64,000 bases of DNA from Zoogloea dura (GCF_012927165.1 NZ_JABBGA010000004.1:248001-312000); one strand, 5' to 3'; numbered from the stretch's first letter, positions 7,814-18,113 are shown. Numbers and translations: made by a program. The notes: generated by a model from the letters alone, not told the origin.

Positions 7814-9298
7814 TCAGGCGAACAGCGGCGGCGGCCGGAAGCCGCCCAGCAAGGGCTCAAGATCAGCAGCCACTTCCAGCAATGTCGCCTCCGCCCAGCG
7901 CCTCCCCACCACCTGTACCCCCACCGGCAGGCCGTCGAAGACCCCGACCGGCAGGACCGCCACCGGATTGCCGGTCACCGAGAACGGCACGGTCAGGCCG
8001 ATGGTTGCCTCCAGGTAAGGCAGGCGCCGGCCGGCCACGGTCAGCGCGGGCGGACGCGACAGCGCCCCCATCGGCCGCCCCGGGTAAGCCACGCAGCTGG
8101 CCACCGGGCACAACAGGGCATCCACTCCACCAAGGAAGGCCTCCAGCGCGATGATCGACTCTTCGCGCAGATTCAGTGCCTGGTTGTATTCCCGCAGATC
8201 GAGGCGCGCGCCACGGGCAAGCGCCCGCAGCAAGCGCTCCGAGGATGGCAGCACATGGGGCACCGAGCGCAACAAGGCACGCTGCCAGACCGGCAAGCCC
8301 AGACCGACCTCGACGCCCCCGATGAGGCCGAAGTTCTCCCGCAAGGCCTCCGGATCCAGCCCGGGAGGCACCACGCGGCTGACCTCGTGGCCCACGGCCC
8401 GCAGCCTGTCCGCCAAGGTCTCCATGGCAATCCGCGTCCGGTCGCAGAGCGGCAGGCCGAAGTCGGTCCACAAGGCCAGTCGCAGCGGTCTGCCCTGCCG
8501 CGGCAAGGGGACAGTCACGGACGCCACCGGCGGCACCTCCATATCCTCCCCGTCCGGCCCCGCCAGCAGCCCGTAGCCGAGTCTCAGGTCGGCCACGCTG
8601 CGGGCGAGCAGGCCAAAAGACAGCATGTGGCGCACACTGCGCGCGCCCCCGAACCGGGCCGGCAGGTGCGGGATATGCCCACTGCGGGGGATCCGGTTTT
8701 CGGTCGCCTTGAAGCCGGCCACGCCGCAATAGGCCGCCGGGATACGGATCGAGCCGGCCAGGTCGCTGCCTGGGTCGAGCAGGGACAGACCCGCCGCGAC
8801 GGCCACCGCCGCCCCGCCGCTGCTTCCTCCCGGCGTCAGATCCGGGTTCCAGGGGTTACGGGTCAGGCCGAACAAGGGGCTCCAACAATGCGGTGCGCCA
8901 GCCAGTTCGGGCAGATTGCTCTTGCCCAGGATGACCCCACCCGCTGCTCTCAGCCGGGCCACCACGGTCGCATCCCGCTCCGGCACGTAATCTGCAAGGG
9001 GGCGATGACTGGCGGTCGTGCGCAAGCCCCGGGTCGCAAAGGCGTCCTTGATCGAAAGGGGCACGCCGGCCAGCGGAGGCAGAGTCCGACCCTCCCGGCG
9101 AGCCTGATCGACACCACGGGCTGTCGCCCGAGCTCCGGCCGGATCCACACTTACCAGGGCATTGAGCTGGGGATTCAAGCGTCCGATACGCTCAAGAAAG
9201 GCTTCCAGCACCCTCTCTGCGGATACGCTCCCGTCACGGATCGCAGCAGCCAGCGAACTGGCATCCGAATCGAATGGGCCCGGACGCTGTAGTGTCAT
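7814..9298 (-). CDS. Amidase (amidase-signature family)
   Basis: Ser-cisSer-Lys hydrolase of 494 aa. The catalytic lysine is in PLSIKDAF, the cis-serine in the Gly/Ser-rich signature TPGGSSGGAAVAVAAG, and the nucleophile in GSDLAGSIRIPA. The signature family includes GatA, 6-aminohexanoate hydrolases and many broad-range amidases. No gatB or gatC is adjacent, so a tRNA amidotransferase role is unlikely, and the substrate is unknown. The start at 9298 (MTLQRPGPFDSD) follows a GAGGAT site; the frame is open 57 codons further upstream but that part is not domain-like. It lies between hyi and the glc genes on the same strand. Confidence 0.9.
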   Translation of the reverse strand: MTLQRPGPFDSDASSLAAAIRDGSVSAERVLEAFLERIGRLNPQLNALVSVDPAGARATARGVDQARREGRTLPPLAGVPLSIKDAFATRGLRTTASHRPLADYVPERDATVVARLRAAGGVILGKSNLPELAGAPHCWSPLFGLTRNPWNPDLTPGGSSGGAAVAVAAGLSLLDPGSDLAGSIRIPAAYCGVAGFKATENRIPRSGHIPHLPARFGGARSVRHMLSFGLLARSVADLRLGYGLLAGPDGEDMEVPPVASVTVPLPRQGRPLRLALWTDFGLPLCDRTRIAMETLADRLRAVGHEVSRVVPPGLDPEALRENFGLIGGVEVGLGLPVWQRALLRSVPHVLPSSERLLRALARGARLDLREYNQALNLREESIIALEAFLGGVDALLCPVASCVAYPGRPMGALSRPPALTVAGRRLPYLEATIGLTVPFSVTGNPVAVLPVGVFDGLPVGVQVVGRRWAEATLLEVAADLEPLLGGFRPPPLFA

Positions 9299-9512
9299 GC
9301 CGATATCCTCAGAATGGAGAAAAGTGTCGGCCCGACAGTGCCTCCCGGTCTTGAACCGAAACGCCGCCGCGGTCCTCCAGAAGCCGGCGGGACCAAAGTG
9401 CGAGGCGCGCAGCGCTGACGGCACCCGACAGGCCCGGAAGGCGGAATCATCAGCCCGTTGCGTAAGCAATGCGGCAGCCCGGGCGGCGGCAGGTGGAGGG
9501 GACCCGGCCCCA

Positions 9513-10295
9513 TCAGGTCCGCATCAGCGCATCCAGCCAACCGAAGCTGTCTTCACTGCGGCCGCTGGGCGCATACTCACAGCCGATCCAGCCCTGGTAA
9601 CCAATGGCGTCCAGATGACGGAACAGGAAGGGGAAATTGATCTCCCCGGTACCCGGCTCATGGCGCCCGGGGTTGTCGGCCAGCTGGATGTGCCCCACCC
9701 AGGGCAGGTTGCGCATCAGGGTGAGGGCCAGGTCGCCCTCCATCACCTGGGCGTGGTAGATGTCGTACTGCAGGAACAGGTTGGAACGGCCGGCGGCGTC
9801 CAGCAGCGCCAGCGCGGGCACCGTGCGATCCACGAAGAAACGCGGCGTGTCGCGGGAGTTGAGGGGCTCCAGCAGCACCTGGCGTCCGGCCCCCGCCAGG
9901 GCATCGGCGGCGAAGCGCAGATTGTCCACCAGGGTGTCTCTCAGCACCGCCTCGGTGATGCCCTCGGGGCGCAGCCCGGCCAGGCAGTTCACCCGAGGGC
10001 AGTTCAGGCTCTCGGCCCAGGTGGCCGCCCTGGCGACACCCTCCCGAAACTCGGCGATGCGTTCCGGCAGGCAGGCGATGCCCCGCTCTCCGACAGCCCA
10101 GTTGCCGGCGGGAAAATTGAACAACACCACCGCCACACCCGCCTCGCGGGCCGCGGCAGCCACCTCGTCGGGCGGGAATTCATAGGGAAAGTGGAACTCC
10201 ACCGCCTTGAACCCGCAAGCTGCGGCGGCGGCAAAGCGCTCCAGGAACGGTCGATCGAGGAACAGGAAAGACAGGTTGGCGGCGAAACGGGGCAT
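9513..10295 (-). CDS. hyi: Hydroxypyruvate isomerase family protein
   Basis: TIM-barrel sugar-phosphate-isomerase-like enzyme, 260 aa, the length of E. coli Hyi. It should interconvert hydroxypyruvate and tartronate semialdehyde, or act on a related 3-oxo acid (the OtnI branch). Family features are MPRFAANLSFLF at the start, the strand VLLEPLNSRDTP with the metal-ligand Glu, QYDIYHAQVMEGD, GHIQLADNPGRHEPGTGEIN and the second metal Glu in GCEYAP. The frame is open upstream to 10364 but homology begins at 10295. Proximity to glcDEF suggests shared use of glyoxylate-derived C3 intermediates. It is divergent from pcnB. Confidence 0.85.
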   Translation of the reverse strand: MPRFAANLSFLFLDRPFLERFAAAAACGFKAVEFHFPYEFPPDEVAAAAREAGVAVVLFNFPAGNWAVGERGIACLPERIAEFREGVARAATWAESLNCPRVNCLAGLRPEGITEAVLRDTLVDNLRFAADALAGAGRQVLLEPLNSRDTPRFFVDRTVPALALLDAAGRSNLFLQYDIYHAQVMEGDLALTLMRNLPWVGHIQLADNPGRHEPGTGEINFPFLFRHLDAIGYQGWIGCEYAPSGRSEDSFGWLDALMRT

Positions 10296-10396
10296 GGGCG
10301 GGCGCAACGAGGACAAAGGGATATTGTCGCCGATCCTGCCCCTCCGCGAAAACCATCCGGGCACGGCATGAAATCAAACGGCGGCCTGCGATGGGT

Positions 10397-10402
10397 TATC
10401 AT
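10397..10402 (+). promoter_or_regulatory. Candidate -10 element of pcnB
   Basis: TATCAT lies 38 bases upstream of the pcnB ATG in the 144-base divergent gap with hyi, in the context GGGTTATCATCGCGCCC. No convincing -35 sequence is found 16-18 bases upstream. Confidence 0.35.
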
Positions 10403-10439
10403 CGCGCCCTTGACCCAAAAACCAAACCCAAGCCAACCA

Positions 10440-11774
10440 ATGATCCGCAAACTGCTGCGCCGGGTATTCCGCCGCGCCGCACCCGCCAACCGAGTTCTCG
10501 AACCTGCAGTCATTCCGGTCGGCCGTCACGGCGTGCGCCGGGAGCAGATATCTCCCGCCGCCAACAAGGTCTGCACGACCCTGCAGGAGGCCGGCCACAA
10601 GGCCTACGTGGTGGGAGGCGCGGTCCGCGACATCATCGTCGGTCAGACGCCCAAGGATTTCGACGTGGCCACCAGTGCCACGCCCGAAGAGGTTCGCGCC
10701 CTGTTCCGGCGCTCCCGCATCATCGGCCGCCGCTTCAAGATCGTGCACGTGATGAGCGGCCAGGAGACCATCGAGGTCTCCACCTTCCGCGCCATGCAGG
10801 ATGCGGAATCCACCGAAACCGACGAGCACGGCCGGGTTCTGCGCGACAACGTCTTCGGCTCCATGGCCGAGGACGCCACCCGCCGCGACTTCACGGTCAA
10901 TGCCCTGTACTACGACCCTAGCGACGAGACCGTGGTTGACTACCACCACGGCGTCGCCGACCTGCAGCAACGCACCCTGCGCATGATCGGCGACCCTCGC
11001 GTGCGCTACCGCGAAGACCCGGTGCGCATGCTGCGCGCCGCCCGCCTGGGCGCCAAGCTGGGCCTCACCATAGACCCCGCCGCGCGGGCGCCGATCCGCG
11101 AGATGGCCGAACTCCTCGAAAACGTGCCGCCAGCGCGCCTCTTCGACGAGATGCTCAAGCTGCTGATGTCCGGCCATGCGGTCAAGTGCCTGCGCCAGCT
11201 TCGCGAGGAAGGCCTGCACCACGGCCTGCTGCCCCTGCTCGACGTGATCCTCGAACAGCCGATGGGCGAGCGCTTCGTCTGGCTGTCCCTCGAGAACACC
11301 GACGAACGCGTACGCCAGGGCAAGCCCATCTCCCCCGGCTTCCTCTTCGCCACCCTGCTGTGGCACGAGGTTCTCGCCGACTGGGAAGCCCGCAAGGCCA
11401 AGGGCGAACACTCCCAGCCCGCACTCTTCGACGCGATGGATGCGGTGCTCGACCAACAATCGGGCAAGCTCGCCATCACCCGCCGAATCGCCGGCGACAT
11501 CAAGGAGATCTGGGCGCTGCAGCCGCGCTTCGAGAAGCGCGCCGGCAAGACCCCGTACCGCCTGCTGGAACAGGTCCGTTACCGCGCCGCCTGGGACTTC
11601 CTCCGACTGCGCGCCCAGTCCGGCGAGCTGCCGATGGAGCTGCCCGACTGGTGGGAAGCCTTTGCCGACGCCCATCCCGAAGCCCGCGAGAACATGCTGC
11701 TGCCCGATCGCGGCAACGCCCCCAAGAAACGTCGCCGGCGCCGCAAGCCTGCCGCTGAAGCCGCTGGCGAATGA
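10440..11774 (+). CDS. pcnB: Poly(A) polymerase I
   Basis: Adds 3' poly(A) tails that mark RNAs for decay, 444 aa. The class II nucleotidyltransferase core is plain: GGAVRDIIVGQTPKDFDVAT holds the GG motif and the catalytic DxD pair, followed by RRSRIIGRRFKIVHV and EDATRRDFTVNAL. An RNA-binding, tRNA-nucleotidyltransferase-like region follows (EDPVRMLRAARLGAKL). The very basic C-terminal tail (KKRRRRRKP) is typical of bacterial PcnB and separates it from CCA-adding enzymes. The frame stays open far upstream, but homology starts with MIRKLLRRVF. folK starts inside its stop codon (ATGA). Confidence 0.96.
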   Translation: MIRKLLRRVFRRAAPANRVLEPAVIPVGRHGVRREQISPAANKVCTTLQEAGHKAYVVGGAVRDIIVGQTPKDFDVATSATPEEVRALFRRSRIIGRRFKIVHVMSGQETIEVSTFRAMQDAESTETDEHGRVLRDNVFGSMAEDATRRDFTVNALYYDPSDETVVDYHHGVADLQQRTLRMIGDPRVRYREDPVRMLRAARLGAKLGLTIDPAARAPIREMAELLENVPPARLFDEMLKLLMSGHAVKCLRQLREEGLHHGLLPLLDVILEQPMGERFVWLSLENTDERVRQGKPISPGFLFATLLWHEVLADWEARKAKGEHSQPALFDAMDAVLDQQSGKLAITRRIAGDIKEIWALQPRFEKRAGKTPYRLLEQVRYRAAWDFLRLRAQSGELPMELPDWWEAFADAHPEARENMLLPDRGNAPKKRRRRRKPAAEAAGE

Positions 11775-12274
11775 GCGCGCAACGCCCCTGTGCCAGGGCC
11801 TTCGTGGCCCTCGGCGCCAATATCGGGGAGCCGGTACAGCACCTGCGCGCGGCCGTCCGCGACCTCGATGCCCTGCCCGGCACCCGGGTCGTGGCGCGCT
11901 CCTCCCTCTACCGCAGCGCGCCGGTCGGGCTCCTCAACCAGCCGGACTTCATCAACGCGGTGGTGGCCGTGGACACCACCCTGGCGCCCCTCGAGCTGCT
12001 CCGCCAGCTGCTGGCCATCGAAGCCGTGCACGGCCGGGTGCGAAGCATCCCCAACGCACCGCGCACCCTCGATCTGGATCTGCTGCTGCACGGCGACAGC
12101 GTGCTGGGCGATGCGGAACTGACCCTGCCCCACCCGCGCATGCACCAGCGCGCCTTCGTACTGCTGCCGCTGCTCGAGATTGCTCCCGACACCCGCCTCC
12201 CCGGCCTGGGCCTGGCCCGCGACTTTCTCGACCAGGTGGCCGGTCAGGACATTCACCGCTTCGAGGCCCTGTGA
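11771..12274 (+). CDS. folK: 2-amino-4-hydroxy-6-hydroxymethyldihydropteridine pyrophosphokinase
   Basis: HPPK of folate synthesis, 167 aa, transfers pyrophosphate from ATP to 6-hydroxymethyl-dihydropterin. Signatures are FVALGANIGEPVQHLRAAV at the N-terminus, SSLYRSAPVGLLNQPDFINAV, and the PROSITE-type motif RTLDLDLLLHGD with the Mg2+-binding aspartates, followed by LPHPRMHQRAFVLLPL. The ATG overlaps the pcnB stop by four bases, the usual pcnB-folK coupling in Beta- and Gammaproteobacteria. Confidence 0.97.
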   Translation: MSAQRPCARAFVALGANIGEPVQHLRAAVRDLDALPGTRVVARSSLYRSAPVGLLNQPDFINAVVAVDTTLAPLELLRQLLAIEAVHGRVRSIPNAPRTLDLDLLLHGDSVLGDAELTLPHPRMHQRAFVLLPLLEIAPDTRLPGLGLARDFLDQVAGQDIHRFEAL

Positions 12275-12355
12275 GATGAAGCCGCGCCAGACCCACCGTG
12301 TGCGCCGCCTCCCCGGGGCAGCGCAGGACATGGTGGCCGGCCGGACCTGACCGAT

Positions 12356-12697
12356 ATGCCGATCTGGATGCAAACCGCGCTGCTGCTGGCAGCATCGAAC
12401 GTGTTCATGACCTTTGCCTGGTACGGGCATCTCAAGAACCTGAGTACCTCCCCGTGGTACATCGCAGCCCTGGTGAGCTGGGGGATCGCCCTCTTCGAAT
12501 ACCTGCTGCAGGTGCCGGCCAACCGCATCGGCGCGCAGGAACTCAACCTGGCCCAGCTCAAGATCATGCAGGAGGCGATCACCCTCGCGATCTTCGTGCC
12601 CTTCGCCATTTTCTACATGCAGCAGCCCCTCAAGCTTGACTATCTGTGGGCCGCCCTGTGTATCCTAGGGGCCGTTTACTTCATCTTCCGTGCCTGA
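12356..12697 (+). CDS. DUF486 family small membrane protein
   Basis: A 113-residue protein with four predicted membrane helices (about residues 5-22, 33-52, 71-89 and 94-112), of the DUF486 group within the drug/metabolite transporter superfamily. Characteristic text is NVFMTFAWYGHLK near the start, FEYLLQVPANRIG in the middle and AVYFIFRA at the end. Only half the size of an EamA exporter, so it would have to act as an oligomer. No substrate is known for the family. It lies between folK (81-base gap) and dgk (17-base gap), probably in the same transcript. Confidence 0.85.
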   Translation: MPIWMQTALLLAASNVFMTFAWYGHLKNLSTSPWYIAALVSWGIALFEYLLQVPANRIGAQELNLAQLKIMQEAITLAIFVPFAIFYMQQPLKLDYLWAALCILGAVYFIFRA

Positions 12698-12714
12698 AGG
12701 GCTGAAGGACCCCC

Positions 12715-13347
12715 ATGCTCGAAAAAGCCCGTTACATCGTCGTGGAAGGCCCCATCGGAGCCGGCAAGACCACCCTGGCCCGGCGTCTCGCCGACCGGCT
12801 CGGTGCCGACACCCTTCTCGAAAACCCGGCAGACAACGCCTTCCTCGGGCGCTTCTACCAGAACATGGAACGCTGGGGCCTGCCGACCCAGATCGCCTTC
12901 CTGTTCCAGCGCAGCGAGCAGCTCGCCAGCTTTGAGCAGGAGACCCACAAGCGGGTCATCTCCGACTTCCTGATCGACAAGGATCCACTCTTCGCCGAAC
13001 TCAACCTCGCCGACGACGAACTCAAGCTCTACCGCCAGCTCTACGAGCGCCTCAAGCCGAATGCCCGCAAGCCCGACCTGGTGATCTACCTGCAGGCCCA
13101 GCCCGACATCCTGATCGACCGGGTGCGCAAGCGCGGGGTCGAATCCGAGCGCAAGATCAGCGAGCCCTACCTGCAGCGTGTCGCCGAGCGCTACGCCACC
13201 TTTTTCCATCACTACGACGCCGCACCGCTGTTCATCGTCAATGCGGAGTCCCTCAATCCGGTGGACAAGGACGAAGACTTCGAACTGCTCTTCTCCCGCC
13301 TGCTGGCCATGCGCAGCTACCGGGAATTCTTCGGCTACGCCGCCTGA
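12715..13347 (+). CDS. Deoxynucleoside kinase (dAdo/dGuo/dCyd kinase family)
   Basis: P-loop kinase of 210 aa that phosphorylates deoxyribonucleosides for salvage. Walker A is VVEGPIGAGKTT at about residues 9-20, the substrate-binding ENPADNAFLGRFYQN follows, then SDFLIDKDPLFAEL (DRS-like region) and a C-terminal LID region IDRVRKRGVESERKIS. The gene sits between folK and panB in many Betaproteobacteria, so position and sequence agree. Exact nucleoside preference cannot be read. Confidence 0.9.
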   Translation: MLEKARYIVVEGPIGAGKTTLARRLADRLGADTLLENPADNAFLGRFYQNMERWGLPTQIAFLFQRSEQLASFEQETHKRVISDFLIDKDPLFAELNLADDELKLYRQLYERLKPNARKPDLVIYLQAQPDILIDRVRKRGVESERKISEPYLQRVAERYATFFHHYDAAPLFIVNAESLNPVDKDEDFELLFSRLLAMRSYREFFGYAA

Positions 13348-13441
13348 CCCCACCCCCGCCCTTCGCCCGGCCCCTCGGCCATCACGCCCCTTGTGCCCTG
13401 CACAAGATTGGGGTTAACTCCTGCCGCGAGGAGAACCAGCA

Positions 13442-15093
<1,652 letters not shown>

Positions 15094-15108
15094 GGCCCTG
15101 CAGGCGGC

Positions 15109-15588
15109 TCAGACGGAGCGGATGAAATTTGCCTCGACGCGGCAATCTCCGCCCTCGCACAGGCGCCGGACCTGGCCGAAGCACTCGGCCAGCGCCATGC
15201 AGGTGCGGATGTCTTCCACCAGGAACTGCCGCAATGCAATGCACAAGGCCATTTCGCTGACGCCCTCCTCGGAGGCCGAGGCGGCACGGATCGACCTCAG
15301 CACGACGGGGTAGACCGGATCCTCGCCAAGCATCACCGCCAACCTCACCCGGATATGCGGTGCGTTGCCCGAAAGCTCGGGATGCAGCTCCAGCCTCCTG
15401 CACGCCTGCAGGATGCACTCCCTCACCACCCGGTGGTGTCCCTTGCGCTGGTCCATGGCAATACGCTGCAGGCTCTCCTCCCAGACGGCAGGAATCCGGC
15501 TGCGGGCGCCTGCACGCTCCCGCCAGGCCTGCCAGGCGAGGACAGCCAAGGCCAGAAGGCCAATCAGGGCGAATAAGTGCATGTTCAT
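15109..15588 (-). CDS. Hypothetical membrane-anchored protein of the signalling locus
   Basis: About 159 aa, family not recognised. A single hydrophobic helix at residues 3-21 (HLFALIGLLALAVLAWQAW) is followed by a soluble, mainly helical domain with several cysteines, including CILQACRRL, MALCIALRQF, RTCMALAECFG and CEGGDCRVE. The start at 15588 is favoured by GGGAG nine bases upstream over an ATG at 15618. It lies 72 bases downstream of the first regulator gene, on the same strand, and may be the last member of that block. The helix-then-domain plan suggests an inner-membrane anchor with a cytoplasmic domain. No function is claimed. Confidence 0.65.
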   Translation of the reverse strand: MNMHLFALIGLLALAVLAWQAWRERAGARSRIPAVWEESLQRIAMDQRKGHHRVVRECILQACRRLELHPELSGNAPHIRVRLAVMLGEDPVYPVVLRSIRAASASEEGVSEMALCIALRQFLVEDIRTCMALAECFGQVRRLCEGGDCRVEANFIRSV

Positions 15589-15660
15589 GGTCCGGCGCTC
15601 CCAAAGCGGTACTTGCACTGCAAGCTTAGGGTGGGCGGACCCGCAGACCGTGCAATTAAT

Positions 15661-16422
15661 TCACGGTGACCGAGAGAATTTGCGAGGCAGCAGATCAGGG
15701 TGGGCCAGCGCGGTACCGGACGAATCCTCCACCTGCTCCAGGCGATAGCCGCTTCCATACGAAGCACTCAGGCGGAAACCTCGCCCGGGATGGATGTCCA
15801 GCTTGCGCCGGATCCGGCTCACATGCGTGTCCACCGTTCTTGAAACCGCCACCAGGCGGCTTCCCCACACCACTTCGAGCAGCTTTTCGCGGGACAACAG
15901 GCGGCCCGGATTGCGGAAGAAAAAGACACTGAGCTCGAACTCCTTGTCGGTGAGCACAACCCGACGGTCTTCAATGAAGGCCTGCTTGCTCACCATATCG
16001 AAACGATAGGGCGGCAGTTCGAGCAGTCCCCTGCGGGCAGCCATTCGTCCTTCGCTTCGACGCAACAAGGCACAACTGCGGGCAACGAGCTCCCTACCGC
16101 GCGCAACGGTGATGTAATCGTCAGCGCCCTGCTCCAGCATCTCGGCAAGGCGCGCCTCGTTGTCCTCACAGTTGTAGAGGATGACGGACGCTCCACCGCT
16201 GGGCCTGGACTGCAGCCACCGGAAGGCCGCCTCCACCTCCCGGGCTTGCTGGTCCAGGAGGAAGAGCTGGAATTCCGCCTCCAGGGCTTCGCTGGTCAGC
16301 TCGAAAGCGTCCATGAACACCTGGACGCGCAGCCCCGCGAGTTCAAGCCTGCGTATCAGCGGCGCTGGTGCCGCCCCCGACCCCGCGCTCAGCAGGGCCA
16401 CATTTCTGCACGTCCGGGTCAT
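15661..16422 (-). CDS. OmpR-like regulator with degenerate receiver domain
   Basis: 253 aa: N-terminal receiver-like domain (about 1-125) plus C-terminal winged helix (about 135-235) with the OmpR-type segments LTDKEFELSVFFFRNPGRLL, SRTVDTHVSRIRRKL and GSGYRLE. The receiver keeps an aspartate at the phosphorylation position (FLLDQQ, Asp57) but lacks the N-terminal acidic pair that binds Mg2+ (NVALLSAGSG in place of the usual ILLVEDD). The conserved lysine-proline is also gone (YITVARGREL in place of YLVKPF). DNA binding is likely, but phosphorylation is doubtful. A 7-bp direct repeat of period 10 lies 64-80 bases upstream of the ATG. Confidence 0.88.
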   Translation of the reverse strand: MTRTCRNVALLSAGSGAAPAPLIRRLELAGLRVQVFMDAFELTSEALEAEFQLFLLDQQAREVEAAFRWLQSRPSGGASVILYNCEDNEARLAEMLEQGADDYITVARGRELVARSCALLRRSEGRMAARRGLLELPPYRFDMVSKQAFIEDRRVVLTDKEFELSVFFFRNPGRLLSREKLLEVVWGSRLVAVSRTVDTHVSRIRRKLDIHPGRGFRLSASYGSGYRLEQVEDSSGTALAHPDLLPRKFSRSP

Positions 16423-16485
16423 CGACTACCCTAAAGGATATTGCCACCCCGGACATCCTACGCAAATTATTGAAGCGTAAAGCGT

Positions 16486-16502
16486 TTTGACTAAATTTGA
16501 CT
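16486..16502. promoter_or_regulatory. Direct repeat TTTGACT-AAA-TTTGACT, possible OmpR-type box
   Basis: Two perfect 7-bp direct repeats have a 10-bp period, so they face the same side of the helix, the pattern bound by tandem winged-helix regulators. They are upstream of the regulator gene that starts at 16422. On the minus strand the AATAAT at 16466-16471 could serve as a -10. A second short repeat AAGCGTA/AAGCGTT adjoins at 16473-16486. Assignment to the local regulators is an inference. Confidence 0.4.
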
Positions 16503-16534
16503 CTACTGACGACACCCCGGCCGTGCCACAAGGC

Positions 16535-17320
16535 TCAGGCCGAGCAGGCCTGCACACCCGTGGAGTGATGTCCGGAGGTGGAATCGCCCGGCTCATCCAG
16601 AGAGATGGTGACCAGCTCCGACACCCAGGGCTGACGCGAACGCTCCAGGCGATAGCCGGTACCGTAGACTGCGGACAGATGGAATTCATTGCCCCTCAGC
16701 AGCGCCAGCTTGCGCCGCAGGCGGCTGACGTGGGTATCGATGGTCCGGGACTCCATCGGCCGGGACACCTGCCAGATCATCTCGTGGATGTGCCCCCGGG
16801 AAATCATGCGGCCGATATTGCGGAACAGGAAGAGCCCCAGGTCGAATTCCCTCTCGGTCAGATCGATCACTTCGCCCCGCAACCATACCGTCCTGGTCTG
16901 CAGGTCGAAACGGTAGGATCCGAAGACGAGTTCGGACTCCAAGCGGAACAGATCCGGATGGCGCCGCCGCAACACGGCGCCGATGCGCCCCACCAGCTCA
17001 CGGCCCGCCAGGGGACGGGAGATGTAGTCCTCGGCCCCCGCTGCCAGCACTTCCGACAGCAGCTCCTCATCGTCGATGCAGTTGATCAGCATCACCGGCA
17101 AATCGCTGCCTGGAAGGGCACGCACCCGCTGCACGAAAGAGGCGCAGTCGTCGCCGAGCAAGACACCATCGGCCAGCACCAGATCGAAGCTCTCCCGGCT
17201 CAGGGCCCGGCGCAGCTTCTGCTCCTGATCAAAACCATGGATCGCATGCCCCACCCCCTGCAACAGCCCGGACAAGGCCTCGGCCAATTGCACTTCGCCG
17301 ATCAGCAGCGCCAGTCGCAT
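16535..17320 (-). CDS. OmpR-like regulator with degenerate receiver domain
   Basis: 261 aa from the chosen start, which follows GAGGGGAAG; an ATG at 17347 is possible but has no such site. Receiver about 1-120, winged helix about 130-230 with LTEREFDLGLFLFRNIGRMI, SRTIDTHVSRLRRKL and YGTGYRLERS. It keeps the aspartate in LVLADG but the N-terminal acidic pair is absent (RLALLIGEVQ), and the lysine-proline is arginine-proline (YISRPLAGREL). The winged helix resembles that of the next gene downstream, which suggests a duplication. The tail after the winged helix (about 35 residues) is hydrophilic and not conserved. Confidence 0.88.
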   Translation of the reverse strand: MRLALLIGEVQLAEALSGLLQGVGHAIHGFDQEQKLRRALSRESFDLVLADGVLLGDDCASFVQRVRALPGSDLPVMLINCIDDEELLSEVLAAGAEDYISRPLAGRELVGRIGAVLRRRHPDLFRLESELVFGSYRFDLQTRTVWLRGEVIDLTEREFDLGLFLFRNIGRMISRGHIHEMIWQVSRPMESRTIDTHVSRLRRKLALLRGNEFHLSAVYGTGYRLERSRQPWVSELVTISLDEPGDSTSGHHSTGVQACSA

Positions 17321-17417
17321 CAATACTTCCCCTCGGAACAGGATCACCAGAACGGAGGGGGATGCTAGACAGGTATGCCCCGGACAAGAAATGCTGACCG
17401 ATTCTCACCGCTTTCAG

Positions 17418-18113
17418 TCAGAGCAGGCGGGCGTGCTCGGTGAAGGTATAGCCACGCCCGTAGTCCGACACCACCGGCAGGCGCAGACCACAGCGAGACT
17501 GGGCCTTCGAGCGCAGCCGGCTGACCATGGCCTCGAGACGGTGGGCGCTGTAGTCAGGCTCGTCGCCGGCCAGCAGGACGACCAGGTCATCCTTGCGGGC
17601 GTGCCGTTCGGGATCAGCGAAAAGCGCGGCGAGAAAACGGGTCTCGCCCACATTGAGCAGAAAGGTGCCGCCATTCGGCGCGGTGAGGAGGCGACGCTCG
17701 CCATCCAGGTACCAGGGCTGAGGCAGCATGCCGGAAGCCAGCGGAGCCAGGTTGCCCTGCAGGCGGCGATGCACGCTGAGCAGGGTGGCCTCCAGCTCCT
17801 CCGGATCCACCGGCTTGACCAGGTAGGCATCGGCACCATCCCGCAGGCTGGCGATGCGCAGCTCCCGCTCGCCGCGCCCGGTGCACATCACGATGCCCGA
17901 GCGGATGTAGCGCCGTGCCTGGCGGCAGAAGCTCAAGCCGTCACCGTCCGGCAGGTTGATGTCGAGGACCAGCAGGTCATAGGGGCGGGCCAGCCGGGCG
18001 TCCGCCTCCCGGATGGTACCGGCAACACACACCGAAAACCCCGCCCCGGACAGGAAGGCGGAAATCTCGGCACACAGGTCGCGGTCATCCTCTACCAGAA
18101 GCACCGAGATCAT
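17418..18113 (-). CDS. Response regulator with canonical receiver
   Basis: 231 aa. The receiver has every phosphorylation residue: LLVEDDRDL (acid pair), LLVLDINLPDGDGL (phospho-acceptor Asp about 54) and AYLVKPVD (Lys). The C-terminal half is a divergent winged helix (about 135-228) ending SDYGRGYTFTEHA, with MVSRLRSKAQ as the likely recognition helix. Its ATG overlaps the kinase stop by four bases (ATGA), so it is the cognate partner of the 7TMR-DISM kinase. It stands apart from the next two regulators, whose receivers are degenerate. Confidence 0.92.
   Translation of the reverse strand: MISVLLVEDDRDLCAEISAFLSGAGFSVCVAGTIREADARLARPYDLLVLDINLPDGDGLSFCRQARRYIRSGIVMCTGRGERELRIASLRDGADAYLVKPVDPEELEATLLSVHRRLQGNLAPLASGMLPQPWYLDGERRLLTAPNGGTFLLNVGETRFLAALFADPERHARKDDLVVLLAGDEPDYSAHRLEAMVSRLRSKAQSRCGLRLPVVSDYGRGYTFTEHARLL

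Noticed and set aside
5225-9292. A 1355-codon open frame on the plus strand opposite glcE, glcD and the amidase gene
   Set aside because: Composition is rich in Arg, His, Gln and Pro without any domain pattern, and it lies wholly antisense to well-supported genes. It is a GC-driven shadow.
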